From: Anas platyrhynchos
Taxonomy: Eukaryota; Chordata; Aves; Anseriformes; Anatidae
NCBI RefSeq assembly: GCF_047663525.1
Contig: NC_092613.1
Location: forward strand, 5,109,501 to 5,173,500
DNA: 64,000 nt
Reading direction: 5' to 3'
Both the position numbers and the translations under genes were made by a program. Below are positions 1-11,100 of this stretch, in pieces (within the stretch, counting starts at the first letter, position 1; every line of letters begins with the position of its first letter). The notes beneath the pieces were generated by a model. That model worked only from the letters and a program-made list of their open reading frames with translations, had not been told where the DNA came from and did no database searches.

Positions 1-210
1 ATTTTCCGGCGAGTTTTCATTTATAAATTATTATTTTTTATTTATTTTCTTATTATTATTATCTTTTGGTGGTTTATATTTTTAAATTATTTATTTAATT
101 TCATATCTCTGGCAGTTTTCTATTTTCAAATAAATTCATTGTAATCTAGTATTTTTATTTTCTGGATTTTTTATTTTTAAATGAATTCTTTTTATAATTT
201 AGTATTTTTA

Positions 211-247
<37 letters not shown>

Positions 248-480
248 GTTATTATTATTAATAATAATAATAATTTTTGATTTTTTAATTTCATATTTTT
301 ATTTCTGGCCTGTTTAAAATTTTAAATTATCATATTTTTCATTTAACAACGTAGGGGCAGTTTTTATTTTAAAGTTAACTTATTTTAATTTGGTGTCTTT
401 ATTTTCTGGCATTAAATTTACTTTCTAAATTATTTTGTAATTGATTGCTTTTATTTTATGGCAGATTTTTATTTTTAAAT
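1..480. repeat. AT-rich degenerate tandem repeat (about 50-60 bp period)
   Basis: The stretch is almost pure A/T. The words TTTTATTTTCTGGCA and TTTTTATTTTTAAATTA recur roughly every 50-60 bases (near 105, 155, 300, 350, 400 and 455), alternating with AATTTAGTATTTTTATTT-like words. This looks like an old minisatellite whose copies have diverged. A (TTA)n microsatellite is embedded at about 211-275. No coding signal is seen. The unit boundaries are my reading by eye and are approximate. Confidence 0.6.
211..275. repeat. (TTA)n / (ATT)n microsatellite
   Basis: About twenty near-perfect TTA triplets run in a row, with one G interruption, and then flip into TAA triplets. This is a simple repeat inside the larger AT-rich block. 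Confidence 0.9.
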
Positions 481-897
481 TAATGAATGAATTCTGATTT
501 CCTCTTTTTATTCCTTTCCCCGTCTCTCCGCACTGAATACGCCTGGGGCTGCACTGCCCATGGTGTTTCTTTGCCCCTGCCCTGGTGCAGCCCCAAGGCT
601 GGGGCCCAGCCTGCTGCTGCCACCCATGTCCCCAAACATGTCCCCAAACATGTCCCCAGCCGTGTCCCCATCCCTGTGGGCCCTGTTTGGGGTCAGCAGC
701 GAGCAGCCCAGCCAGCTGCAGAGTTTTGGGACAGGCCAGGCCGGGTGGCAGCTCCCCGCTCTGCCACCCCACAGCACCTCGCCTGGCTCTCTACAAGAAA
801 TAAAGGCCGGGGAGCAGCACAGGAGGGGTTTTGCAACCAAGCGGCCGTGCCGGGATCCTGCGCTGCTGTGATCCCATAAAGCCACGGATCTACGGAG
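481..897. other. GC-rich non-genic stretch with a short 12-bp tandem repeat
   Basis: An abrupt change from AT-rich to GC-rich sequence. Around 625-670 the word CATGTCCCCAAA is repeated three times and then decays. AATAAA occurs on + at 799-804, but no coding exon upstream of it can be recognised, so I do not call a gene end. Several overlapping open frames exist here; all are low in complexity and none resembles a known protein. Confidence 0.5.
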
Positions 898-1197
898 CTG
901 TGCCTCTGTGCCTCTGTGATGCTCTGGCTCTCTGATTCCATGGCTCTCTGATTGCTTGGTTCTCTGATGCTGTGCTGCTATGGTTCTGTGGTGCTACATT
1001 CCTACGGTTCTGTGATTCTGTGGTTCCAAGGTTCTGGGGTTTTATGGTTCTGTGTTTCTATGACACTATGGTTCTAAGACTGTCTGGTTCTGTGGTTCTC
1101 CGTTCCTGTGTTTCGCCATTCCTGTGATTCCCCATTTCTGTGATTCCCCGTTTCTGTGACTTTCCGTTTCTGTGATTCTCTGTTTCTGATTCTCCGG
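898..1197 (+). repeat. Octamer-like array, (GATTCTGT/GGTTCTAT)n
   Basis: About 300 bases made of imperfect 8-base units such as GATTCTGT, GGTTCTAT, GGTTCTGT and GATTCCCC. Avian CR1 LINEs end in a few copies of an 8-base repeat close to ATTCTRTG. The array looks like an expansion of that tail, but no CR1 body precedes it. It could also be an unrelated minisatellite. The repeat itself is plain to see; the CR1 origin is inference. Confidence 0.6.
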
Positions 1198-1318
1198 GCC
1201 CAGGAGGATGCCAGGGCAGCACCTCAGGGCCCTGCACCCCCCGAGAGGGCCCGGGGCTCATGGGGCGACCCAAGTGGGGCCGCGAGGCAGGAGCTGGGGA
1301 TCAAGGACCTCGAACTGC

Positions 1319-1324
1319 TTTATT
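1319..1324 (-). terminator. Possible polyadenylation signal of an upstream antisense transcript
   Basis: Read on the minus strand, AATAAA sits here in the context GGAATAAAGC, downstream (in minus orientation) of the DSTYK CpG island. A short minus-strand open frame ends at about 1393 (C-terminal residues GLRSPAVK). A divergent non-coding RNA starting in the shared promoter and ending here is conceivable. Nothing else supports it. Confidence 0.25.
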
Positions 1325-1499
1325 CCATTTGGGGATAAAAACATGGGTTTTGTACTGCTTTAACTGGACAGTGGCACAGGGACAACAGGGGTGGCGCTGA
1401 GGGGAGCCCCTCACTTCACCGCGGGGCTCCGCAGCCCCCACAGCGCCTCCCCAAACCCCAGCGGGGTCAGCACCATGGGGGGGGAGGCCTCCAGCGGCC

Positions 1500-2160
1500 C
1501 GCCATGACACGAGGGGAGGCCCCCGCGGAACTACACTTCCCACACCCCCCCGCGGCTGCGCAGCGAGCCTACATCTCCCAACACTCCCCGCGCGGCGCAC
1601 GGCCCCCTATGCACCGCCGAACTACAACTCCCAGCACGCTTTGCGCGCTCGGGGTCCGCCCGCCCTCCTCCCCCCCTTTGCCCCGCGGCGCCCCGATAAA
1701 GGTTCCGCGCCGCCCGCCGCCCTCCTCGCTCAGGCGCTGCCCCGGCGGAGCAAAGCGGCGGCGGCGGCGGGGGTCGGGGAGGCGGGGAGGGGGTGGGGGG
1801 GGGGTGGTGAGGCGGAGAGACCGGAGAAGGAGGCGGCAGCGTGGCGGAGGCCGAGCGCGGCCCGCGGTGGGGAGGGGATAGCGGGGCGGACCCGCGGGCC
1901 ATGGAGGGCGACGGCGCCCCTTCATGGCGGGGGCCCGGCGGGGTGGTCCGCGAGCTCTGCCGCTCCTTCGGCCACTACAACCGGCACCTGGCGCGGCTGC
2001 AGCACAACCTGCGCGAGACCAAGAAGTTCTTCCGCGACGTCAAATACTCCCAGGGGCACCCCTTCGCCTCCGCCGCCACCGGGGAAGGGTCCCCCCCCTC
2101 CCCACACTCTGCTGCCACCGCTGCTGCTGCTTCTGGGGACGGCTCCGCCCGGGATGGGGG
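1500..2160 (+). promoter_or_regulatory. DSTYK CpG-island promoter and first exon region
   Basis: Very high G+C with dense CpG, several GC boxes and no TATA box. It ends in the DSTYK initiator ATG at 1901, which has a good context (CGGGCCATGG). This is the usual form of a housekeeping-type vertebrate promoter. The transcription start cannot be fixed from sequence. The Staf/ZNF143-like sites listed separately lie at its upstream edge. Confidence 0.75.
1529..1648 (+). promoter_or_regulatory. Three aligned ZNF143/THAP11-type motifs
   Basis: The best site, at about 1620-1647, reads ACTACAACTCCCAGCACGC followed by TTTGCG. It is very close to the known ACTACAAnTCCCAGnATGC promoter motif bound by ZNF143 and THAP11. 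Weaker matches in the same orientation begin at 1530 (CTACACTTCCCACA) and 1569 (CTACATCTCCCAACA), so the starts are about 40 and 51 bases apart. They lie 250-370 bases upstream of the DSTYK ATG. Binding is inferred from the motif only. Confidence 0.6.
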
Positions 2161-5100
2161 TGAGGAAGGGGCCGGGGGTGGGTTTGGGGTGGGTGAGGGG
2201 GGATGAGGGGGGTTTGGGGGCGTTGGGAGGGGCTGGGGGGGCGTAGGTGGGGGTGGGGGGGGTGAGGGGGTGCGGGGGAAAAAGGGGGCTCTGAGGGGTG
2301 CGGGTGGGGTGGGGGTGAGGGGGGTGTGGGGTGGGGGCGAGGGGGGTGTGAGGGGGGTGGTTGGGGCTGGGGGTGAGGGGTCTGGGGGGTGGGGGGCGGT
2401 TGGGAGGGTTGTGGGGGTGAGGGGGGCTCTGAGGGGTGTGGTTGGGGCTGGGGGTTTGGGGTGGGGGGGTGAGGGGGGTTCTGAGGGGGCTTTGGGGATG
2501 AGGGGTCTGTGGGGTGGGGGATGGCTGGGGGTGTTGTGGGGGTGTAGGTAGGGTCTGAGGGGTGTGGTTGCGTGCGGGGGGCTTGGGGGCTGTTAGGTTA
2601 TGGGGTAAGGGGCAAGTAGGGGGTGTCTGGTTGTGTTGTGGGGGTGTAGGTGGGCTCTGAGGGGTGCAGGTAGGTCTGGGAGCTCAGGGACTGTGGGGTT
2701 AGGGGCATCTGGGTGTGTTGTGGGGGAGCAGCGGGGCTCTGAGGGGTGCAGCCCTATGGCAGGGTGCTGTTGAGGGGCTGCAGGCAGTGCTCTGGGGTTC
2801 GGAGGGGGGCTGTGGGGTTGTGGAGCACGTGCAGGGAAGCGAGGTGACTTGGGGTGGAGGTGAGAGGGGCTGTGGGGGCAGGTCAGGGCCTCGGTGAGGA
2901 CTGGAGGGGGCTGGATCCTGGGTGGGGGTGGGGGGAGGAAGGTGAGGTGCCCCCGGCGCGGGGTGGGCAGCCGTCAGTCAGCGGGGGCATTCATTCATCC
3001 TCTTGATCTTCATCTGGGGCTGTTGACAAACATTGCTGCTGCTCGCAGGCCTCCTGCTGAGCGCAGGTCCTTCCTATTCCATAAGACTGTCTTGTGAGGA
3101 GAGCTGAGCGTGACATTAAATATATATAAAGATCTTCTTTATGCGTTTCCAAATGCTTCATGAGTCATCTCTGCTGGCTACTCGTCTGTGCTTGTCTTAT
3201 GCTTACAACTCTGGCTTGGAAATTGAAGTGTTGTTGAGCTCTTCTGTCAGGCTGTGTCAGAAAGGAGAGAAGTGCTGCACGTGAACTTTGGGAACAGAGG
3301 TGGAGAGCAGCCTAAAAACCTGGGCTGTTTGTTTACATCTTTCTGTGACTTCTAAAAAGCAGGAACTGGTGGGTTTCGCTTGCTTTCTATTAGTCTGGGC
3401 GCTGTGTGAATGGCAGCACCCAGCTGGAGGTGTTCTTCTGGGTACTTTTGGGCCAGCATTGCTGGTCATGTACCAACTGCGTCCCAAAGTCTGTTTGTGG
3501 GGCTCTGTAGGTGTGGAGGCCTCGTTAATTAAATCTTCCTGACACAGATATGCGTTTCACCAAGTATCCTGCCCGTTCTTCTTACCACAGGGTGCTCGAG
3601 GCTTTCTAGTTCTCAGATCCTCACCTTGACCTGGTTTGAGTTTGTACTTCAGGCGGCACGGGCTGCTTTAGGCCTCGTTCATGCGAGCGCTAATAACAGT
3701 GTAGGCTCCTGGGTTGGGCTTCCAGACAGGAGAAGTTGTATAACGTTCACCGTCCTTCAAAATAAAACTTAAATCGGCTTGAAAGCAGCGGATTTGAATG
3801 GCAAGATGCTCTAGGGGGGTGTGGAGCAAGGTGATAAACGTGCTCCAGGTTAGGTGGGAAGCCGAGGGGGCAATCCCGAGGGGAGTGTGGAAGGAGGAAG
3901 AGGATGAAGAGCAGGGCTTGGTGAAGTGCTTGCCTGCAGTGAGGCGCCAGCAAAATAACTGAACCAATGCGATTCTGTGTGTGTGTGTTATAAAGGCATG
4001 AAAAGACACAGGCCTTTGAAACCTAGGGCATTGATACAGGCTTTGTGCCTGAATAACCACCTCTGAACGGAGCTTCTTGTTTCTCGGCAGTTTTAGTTGT
4101 TGATTTCCACCGCTCTCTGAAACTCAGGGGATATTTTCTCCGTTAACAAAAATTTTTTCCCCTTTCCAACATGGGGAAATGAGTTTAAGAGGCGCGTTTT
4201 GTGCCGACTCCAGACTCATTTTCCTAGACTCTGCCCTCCAAGTGGTTTCGAAGTGAGAGGCGTTTTGATAAAACAGTTCCCAAGCCTGCTCGCAGGGCGC
4301 TGCGCAGCGTGGAGGTGTGGATGCTGATGGTTTGTGAAACGAGTCAGAAACGGGAAGTGAAACGGACAGGACACTGCCTGCCTGCAGCTGAAGTGGAAAA
4401 ATAAACTGCGAAAGTAAACCTCGATGTCTTGGAAACAAAACAAATGTGTAGATTCTGCTTTTGAGACACCTGCGAAGCTGTTGGAGCAGCGCGGAAACGT
4501 AACTGCCCTCTGAATCAACAGAGGTCGAGCAACCTGAACACAGCCTGGGCTGCTCCCTCTGAGAACAGCCCCAGGGACCTGCGAAGCTGGGCGATGAAAG
4601 GAGCAGATGTGGCCCACCTCCCTCTGAGGAGGGTGCCAAGCAATATCTGGCAACGCTGGAACGTCATTGATCGTGTGATTCCTCGGTGGCCTTAGCACCA
4701 GGACATTTTCCTTAGGGTAAGAGAGGGAAAATAACTTCAAGGGAGCAAAGAAAGAGAAGCACTGAACAGAATACTGCCTGCTTTGTCGTGAATAGTGTGG
4801 TTTTTGTTTTTTTATAGTGACTTGTTAAAGTGCTGTGCCAACCCTGCGCCTTCAGCCTGGGCAGATCTGACTGCTGCCTTCTGAGTTTTCACCTGGTTTC
4901 CTTCTTGGTGCTGTTAGCTGACCGGCTTTCTGCAGAGTCAGTATGAACCAAATCTTAATTACGGATTCAGTAACTTTTTTTCTTACTGTATATAAAGGTA
5001 CTAAGGGAAAAAAACAGCAACTGTGCTTTGTGCTAGCTGTATTTTTCTATAACCAGCACCCATGCTTTGTACAAGCTGTGTTTTTCTTTGTTCTGTGCTT

Positions 5101-8100
5101 GAAGCAGTTGAAACTCCTTGACCTAGGGCCCTGAAGTGTTTTTTTTCTGGACGTTTCTTGCTTTGCTTTGGAAAGTAATCTGAGCTGTGCCTTTTGCTCA
5201 GGTAACTGCGGCATCTCCAGAGCTCTGGGTAGTGGCTGTGGTGTTATTTTAAGGTGTGTGCTGGGAGAGAAGCCCTGGCTTGGAGGAGTTCTTGTCCTGG
5301 TGCTGCACTGAGCAAGGGTTAAGATGGGATAAAATGAGTTAAAATGGGGTGTTTCTGCCTGTGCTCCCCAAAAGGCTCATTGGGATTCCCGTTGTGCTGG
5401 CAGGTCCAGACAGGAGGTGAGCTTCGGGCCTGGGTGCTGCATGGAGGGGTGGCAGGGAAGGTTCTTGTGCAGAAACTCCTCAAATAAAGACGGTGGAGAA
5501 ACGAGATGGCAACAGTCAGCTTTCCTTAAAAAGGGGGTGAGCGAAGCACATCTTCGGTGTCCTGCAGGTTGGGCAGCTCCAACCTCAGCTTGTTTTGCCG
5601 AGACTTGGGCCGAATTCTGGGGCGAGCCTTGGTGAGAGACTTCCTTGTTCTCGCACAGGCTGCCTTTCATCCGACGGGCTTTAATCGGATGCACGCGCTT
5701 GAGGACTCCCCTGCAGCCAGTCGTTTGAAGTGTTTATCACATGTCTCCCAATGGTACGATGCACGGGTGCAGCGCAGCACCAAGGGAAGGCTTTGATAAA
5801 GCCCTGCTCCGGACAGGAGGTGCTGGGGCAGACGGGAACCTCGCCGCGTCTCCTGGAGAGGCGAGTGGTGAATCTGCTCTTTGTTCGCTCCGTGCCGCTG
5901 GGCTGGGGGGCTGTGCTCTCCCCCAGCTTGTCCTCAGCTCCTCGCCGAAAGCAACTGCAGGCAGCTCGTCCCGTGGGGGCCATCGCAGGGAGGTGGTGTG
6001 CGAGGAAGGTGTCTGAAAGAGGTGGTGTTCGTACCTCCCTCCTGTGCCTCGGTGACTTTGGCTGAGCTGCTGGACTCCAAGCACCTTGTGTTGGCATTTA
6101 TATGCAAGTACAGGACGAGCAGAGGGAGAAATCTGCTGGTTCCTTGTTAAAAGCCCCCATAAAGGGGACTTTGTGGCCTGTACAGCTCCTTCCAGAACTC
6201 CTTTTTTGTGCTCGATACCTGAAGGGCGAGCTTGGCTTCCAGCACGGTTCCAACAGATGTCACTGGATCAAAGAGATCCCGCAGATGAAGGTCTAAATGT
6301 GCCCCGGCTGGGTTTTTGCTGCTTTCTTTGTGCACTGCCGGGCAGATCCTGCCTCTCAGCCACTTGCCGTGGCCTCTGCTGTGGCCGCATGGGTTGAAAG
6401 GCTTGTCTGAAGGCAGCTCCAAGAAGTGATGCCTCCCGGAACCTGTTGCAGAGGTTTTTTGGTGTGCCAGAGGGACACGTTTCCCCAGGCAGGGCTCGGG
6501 GGGTCTCCAGGCTGTTGGTTTATGGGGTCAGGTTGTGGGGCTGAGGTGCAGGGGCTGTGCCTGTGTGGGATGGGGTTCCTACAGCAGGTCCCTCCAGACC
6601 TCGGGCTGGGAGGAGAGACAAATCTTGGGGTAAGATCCTGAAGAAGCCTGAAATTGGCTTTAAGACATGAGCAGCTCCAAGGGGTGCTGCTCCTGGTTTG
6701 AATTATTTTAGCTAAAATAAAGGAGCGTTGCCCAAAGGAGTGCCTGCTGCCTGCCCTTCGCTTAGCAGCAGTGCGAGTGTCCCGGTGGATCAGGACCTTG
6801 TTTTCCTGGGCCTGGAGATGCTGAAACGATTTTGGGTGCCAGAAGGTGACTCACAAAAGGAATTCTAATAACCACGGTGAAATGGGACCTTCCCCTCCAA
6901 AATCCCTGCTGGTGCTGCTCGGCGCCGTTCTCGCTGCTTTGCCTGGTGCCTGGCAGGCAGCTCCCAGGCTTGGCGGCCGCTTTAGGATTTGGTGTTTCGT
7001 TCCCGGGTGCCATCTGCTTTCGGGTCTGGAAGCACGGGCTCTGCGGTGGAACACTGGCTGGTTTGTACTCAGGAACTGTGCTGAAGGGCAGCAGATGGGG
7101 GAATTTGTTTCTATCCTTTTATTTATTTATTTATTTTTGTACTACCAGAATTATTCCGTGGCCGTGTGTAAGGTGACGCAAAGCTGCTTAGGCTTCAGCT
7201 GAGATGCCTGAGCGTGGGAAAAGCTGTATTTAGCACTCCTAAAAGAGCCCAGAAGCTAAATTCAATGCCGAGAGTGTTTTCTCCAGCCTTACTCTAGTAA
7301 GGCAAACGCAGGGAGCTGCAGCATCGTGGACTAAATTGAAACTGGGTGAGGAGAGCAACTGCGGGGAGTTTTGGCTCCCCTGCAGCAGACAGATGAGATG
7401 CTCAGTAGTTCCCTTCTGCAGATTAAATGTTTGTGAAGCTGATAATATCTGGCTGATGGAGCTGATTTAGATCAGCTCTATAGATTGTGTCCTCTGGGAT
7501 GGGAAGGAGAGAGGTTGGCAGCGCAGCCAGGGCGAGGAAGCTGCTGCTTCGTGTGTTATAGACCGCGCCGAGAGCCTGCTGGCTGCTGGCAGAGCATCTT
7601 CCCTTGGGCTCAGCGCTGCCAGGCTGGTGAAAGGCACAACAGCTTCTTTTGGTGCCGTGGTTGTGTTTCCATCGTGGGGGATCGCTGGCAGAAGCTGTCA
7701 GTTCTGTCATTTGCAGGAGTGCCTCTTCCTGAGGCTGGAAGGGAGGTGCTGCTGCTGTCACGCCGGCGTTCTCAGCCTTTGGTCAATGAGTTTGTCGAGG
7801 ATGCTCTTAGACGTGAAGCGTGTACCCCTCGTGAGTGTGCATGGGGCTGTTCCCAATTCATAGCTGGTGCATTTATTCCTGCTGTAAAAAAAAACCTGGG
7901 GAGAGGTCACTGTAGGGCCCCTCCAGGCTTCCTTGAGCTCTGGAGCAAGGTGAAACGCTGTTGCACCCCCCGGGTGAAATCAGCCCTTTGGTTGCAGCTG
8001 GGACAGTTGTTTCCTCTTGGCTTGTAGGGCCTAGGGTTAATCTTCCACTCACCTGCTTAAGAGAGCTCTGTGTAAACACTTTCTAGTGAAATAACCGGGG

Positions 8101-11100
8101 GGGAGCTGTAACAAACGGGCCTGACTTGGTGCGAACCAGGCGGCTGCGGACGGCCGTGGCGATGCAGTGAAAGCACTTAAACTGCTGACGTGAGCTCCAG
8201 GGTGCTTAGGCAAATTCTTGGTGCCGTGGGGCAGCGATGTCTGTGCTGTAGCATCCAGCTGGCTTAGAGATAGGAGAATTATTGTTCAGCCAACCTGTTC
8301 TCACGCAGTCTGTCCTCAATTTCAGGGCAGAACTTCATTTCCTTCCCTCGCCACGAGGAAGAGCACCTCCAGCGGACCGTGAGCTGGCACCCTTGCCTTC
8401 TGATCCTGGGCCAGAACTGTAACGCCAAGTGCCAGCTACTCAACATCCTGCTGGGGGAGAAGCTGCTCCCCACCACCAAGATCAGCAGCGAGGAGAACTG
8501 TAAGAGGCGCCGGATCCGTTTCACGCATGGGACACAAACGCGGCTCAGTCTGGCTCTCCCTGAGCAGTACGAACTGGTCCATATGATGGCAGCCCACCGG
8601 GGGCAGTGGGACACGATACCAGAGGAGGACTTAGAAATTGGTGGGGACAGCGAGGATCCTGCTCACCGGATAGCAGAGCTGGAGGTCATGCTGCCGTACT
8701 CGCTCCTAAAGGTAACTGGGTGTCTGTGCACCACTGCGGTAATGAATTCGTTAAGGTGTCACAAAATTATGTCCCTAATAAAGCTCGTGGTGTCAGCTCT
8801 CAAGCACAGGAATGTTCCTACTTAGCTAAAACTGAAAGCCTGGTGTCTTTTTAATCTCCATCCTAAAGGGCTTGTAAGGATAAAGCTGCTTAATTCCAAC
8901 TTCTGGTAGAATGAGCTGACTTCACGAGAGCGGCTCTGACGCTGCTGTGATGTCAGTCGAGGGTGAAGGCGTTAGGAAGGAGGTGGGAGCCTTTTCTCAG
9001 GGCTGTGTGTGTGATCTTGCTGGTACGTTGCTTTGTCAGCCACCTTTCACTTACTTGTGACCCACACTCCTGTCCTGGAAGCATTGTCATTTGGTGCTTA
9101 GCAAATATCTTCAAAGACAAGTGTTAAATTTCATTTGTTTTTTATAGCTTCAATAAGCTTTCTTTGCATTTCAGATCTCACACCGAGGTCTTGTTGCAGT
9201 GTAACACAACCCAGAGCATTGTACTCTGGCAGTCAAACATCCACAGTAACTTATTCTTACCAGTAAGTTGTTTTTGTGCAAGGAATCCGATCTGTGTTCA
9301 CACAAGTAAGAGTATGAACTCTATAGCTGAAGAGTGAAATGTCAAGGTAACATTATTTTGGGCATCTGAATTGGGACGTGATTGTAATTAGGCACAAAAT
9401 TGAGACTTGGTCTGTCTTCACCAGCTTGTAAAGCTTTACGGACCCAGACTGCAGCCGAAGTTAAGCCTACCCTCATGGCAGCAGCCAAGTCAATGCTATG
9501 TTGCAGGGTGTTTGTGGCTTTCCATATCCACTGAAAGAACAGAAATGCCGTGTTTACAGACTGTGCCCAGCATCCACCACCTTCCTGAAGAGCACCAGAT
9601 CTGGTGCAGCAATGTACATGCCTGCTCTGGATCTGCATGTAAAATCCTGCCCTGCTATTGCGTAAGGGTATTACCTTCACATGAATTTCATTGAGATGGC
9701 TTCATATGGGTCAGTGTGACCACAGTGCTGTTCACAGCCCTCCTTACATCTATATTTCTCACGAACGACAAAGATCTCTCTGTCTGGCCCTGGTTATATT
9801 TAGGACATTTAGATGAAAACATCTACTCAGATTAATTTGAAAAGGGTTGGTGAAATAACAAGCTCTTCCACTAAAAGGAGAGGGAGGGTGAATCACAGCT
9901 AGCCTCAGATTGAGTCAAAGGATTCCTTACATAAATTTTAGGGACTAAAAAGGAATAACAAAGCTATATTTTTAACGGTTTTAGGAGGGTTTAGGCATTT
10001 TAGCAGCTCATCAGGCTAGGGATAGCTTCTTGTTAAGTTACTGGAGTCCGGTGTCCTGCTGAGAGCCGTGTCTCTTTCACCCTTCTGGCTAATGTGTGTT
10101 TTCTAGCTCTGCCTAGCATGCACCAAGACAACAAAGTTAAAAATACCAGCTAGTCATGGACACGGCTTCTGTAATTAATGGAACATATATCTGGAACAGT
10201 CACGGATGAGGTTTGTTGGACATGATCCAAAACTCTGTCTGCAAAACTACTCTGAGAGAGCTTCTGCTTTTTATTAACTTGTGCAACAAAGCTGGTAGCC
10301 TAATAACAGTTGCGTGCTTGACAATAACATGATGGTCAGTGCAGATCTCAAGGATTTAGACTTGCCCAGAAACCAGATAGCTTGGAGGAGCTCAGCACCC
10401 TTTTGGGCAGAGAGGGAGGGAAAGAAATCTGATTTTTACCCCACCTGACACCTAGAATTCCTGGTTTGTGTTTTGTTTTTTCTTCCCAATAGCAGAGTGC
10501 TTACAATATAGTAACTGCTTCGTGGTAACTTTATGCTCTAGGTGTTGGGAGGGCAAGGAGACCTGGCAGTCTTGCTGGTCTTTAAATGTTTCCAGGTCCT
10601 TCCCTGTGGGCAGTGTGAGATGAGGATGCTGTTTGTGTACTGCCTTTGATTTTTGACATTTGAAATCGCATTCATTCTGCGTGATGGCAACACTTATCTG
10701 CAGTGGGATACCATTCAAGGGCACTCAGTGGCTGTAGGATCTGGGGAATGCTCTGCAGCCCTTCAGGCCTAAACATCTCTTCCCAAAAGCCTTTAATTGC
10801 CCGGGCCGGCTTGGCCACCTGGGCTGCACACTGTGGTTGTGTGCAGACACTCGGTGCTGACTCATGCTTCGTGGGGCAGGCACTTGCTTGCTAAATCTAA
10901 ACTCCTTAGCCACTGCTCCAGTGGGGAAAGGTTGACAGGACTGAAATATGTATGGATTCAATCACAAAAGTATGGAATGTGATGGGGTTCAACGTAAAAA
11001 GCAGTACGCGAGTGTAGCACCCTGCGTTTGGTCTGATAACCCCTCGATGCCTGGGCTGGGACCATGCTTGTTTTGTGCTGCTGGAGGATGTCTTAATCAC

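Noticed and set aside
1531-2246. Long Pro/Arg- and Gly-rich frames across the DSTYK CpG island
   Set aside because: They result from GC-rich composition. The real exon 1 frame is the one starting at 1901.
4124-4740. Two overlapping minus-strand frames of 171 and 174 codons in DSTYK intron 1
   Set aside because: They overlap each other in different frames, have no domain-like content or flanking splice or poly(A) logic, and match no family I know. Chance open frames in GC-moderate intron sequence.
5681-6097. Several 90-138 codon frames on both strands at the same place
   Set aside because: Open frames on both strands at once reflect high GC and few stop codons. None looks like protein.
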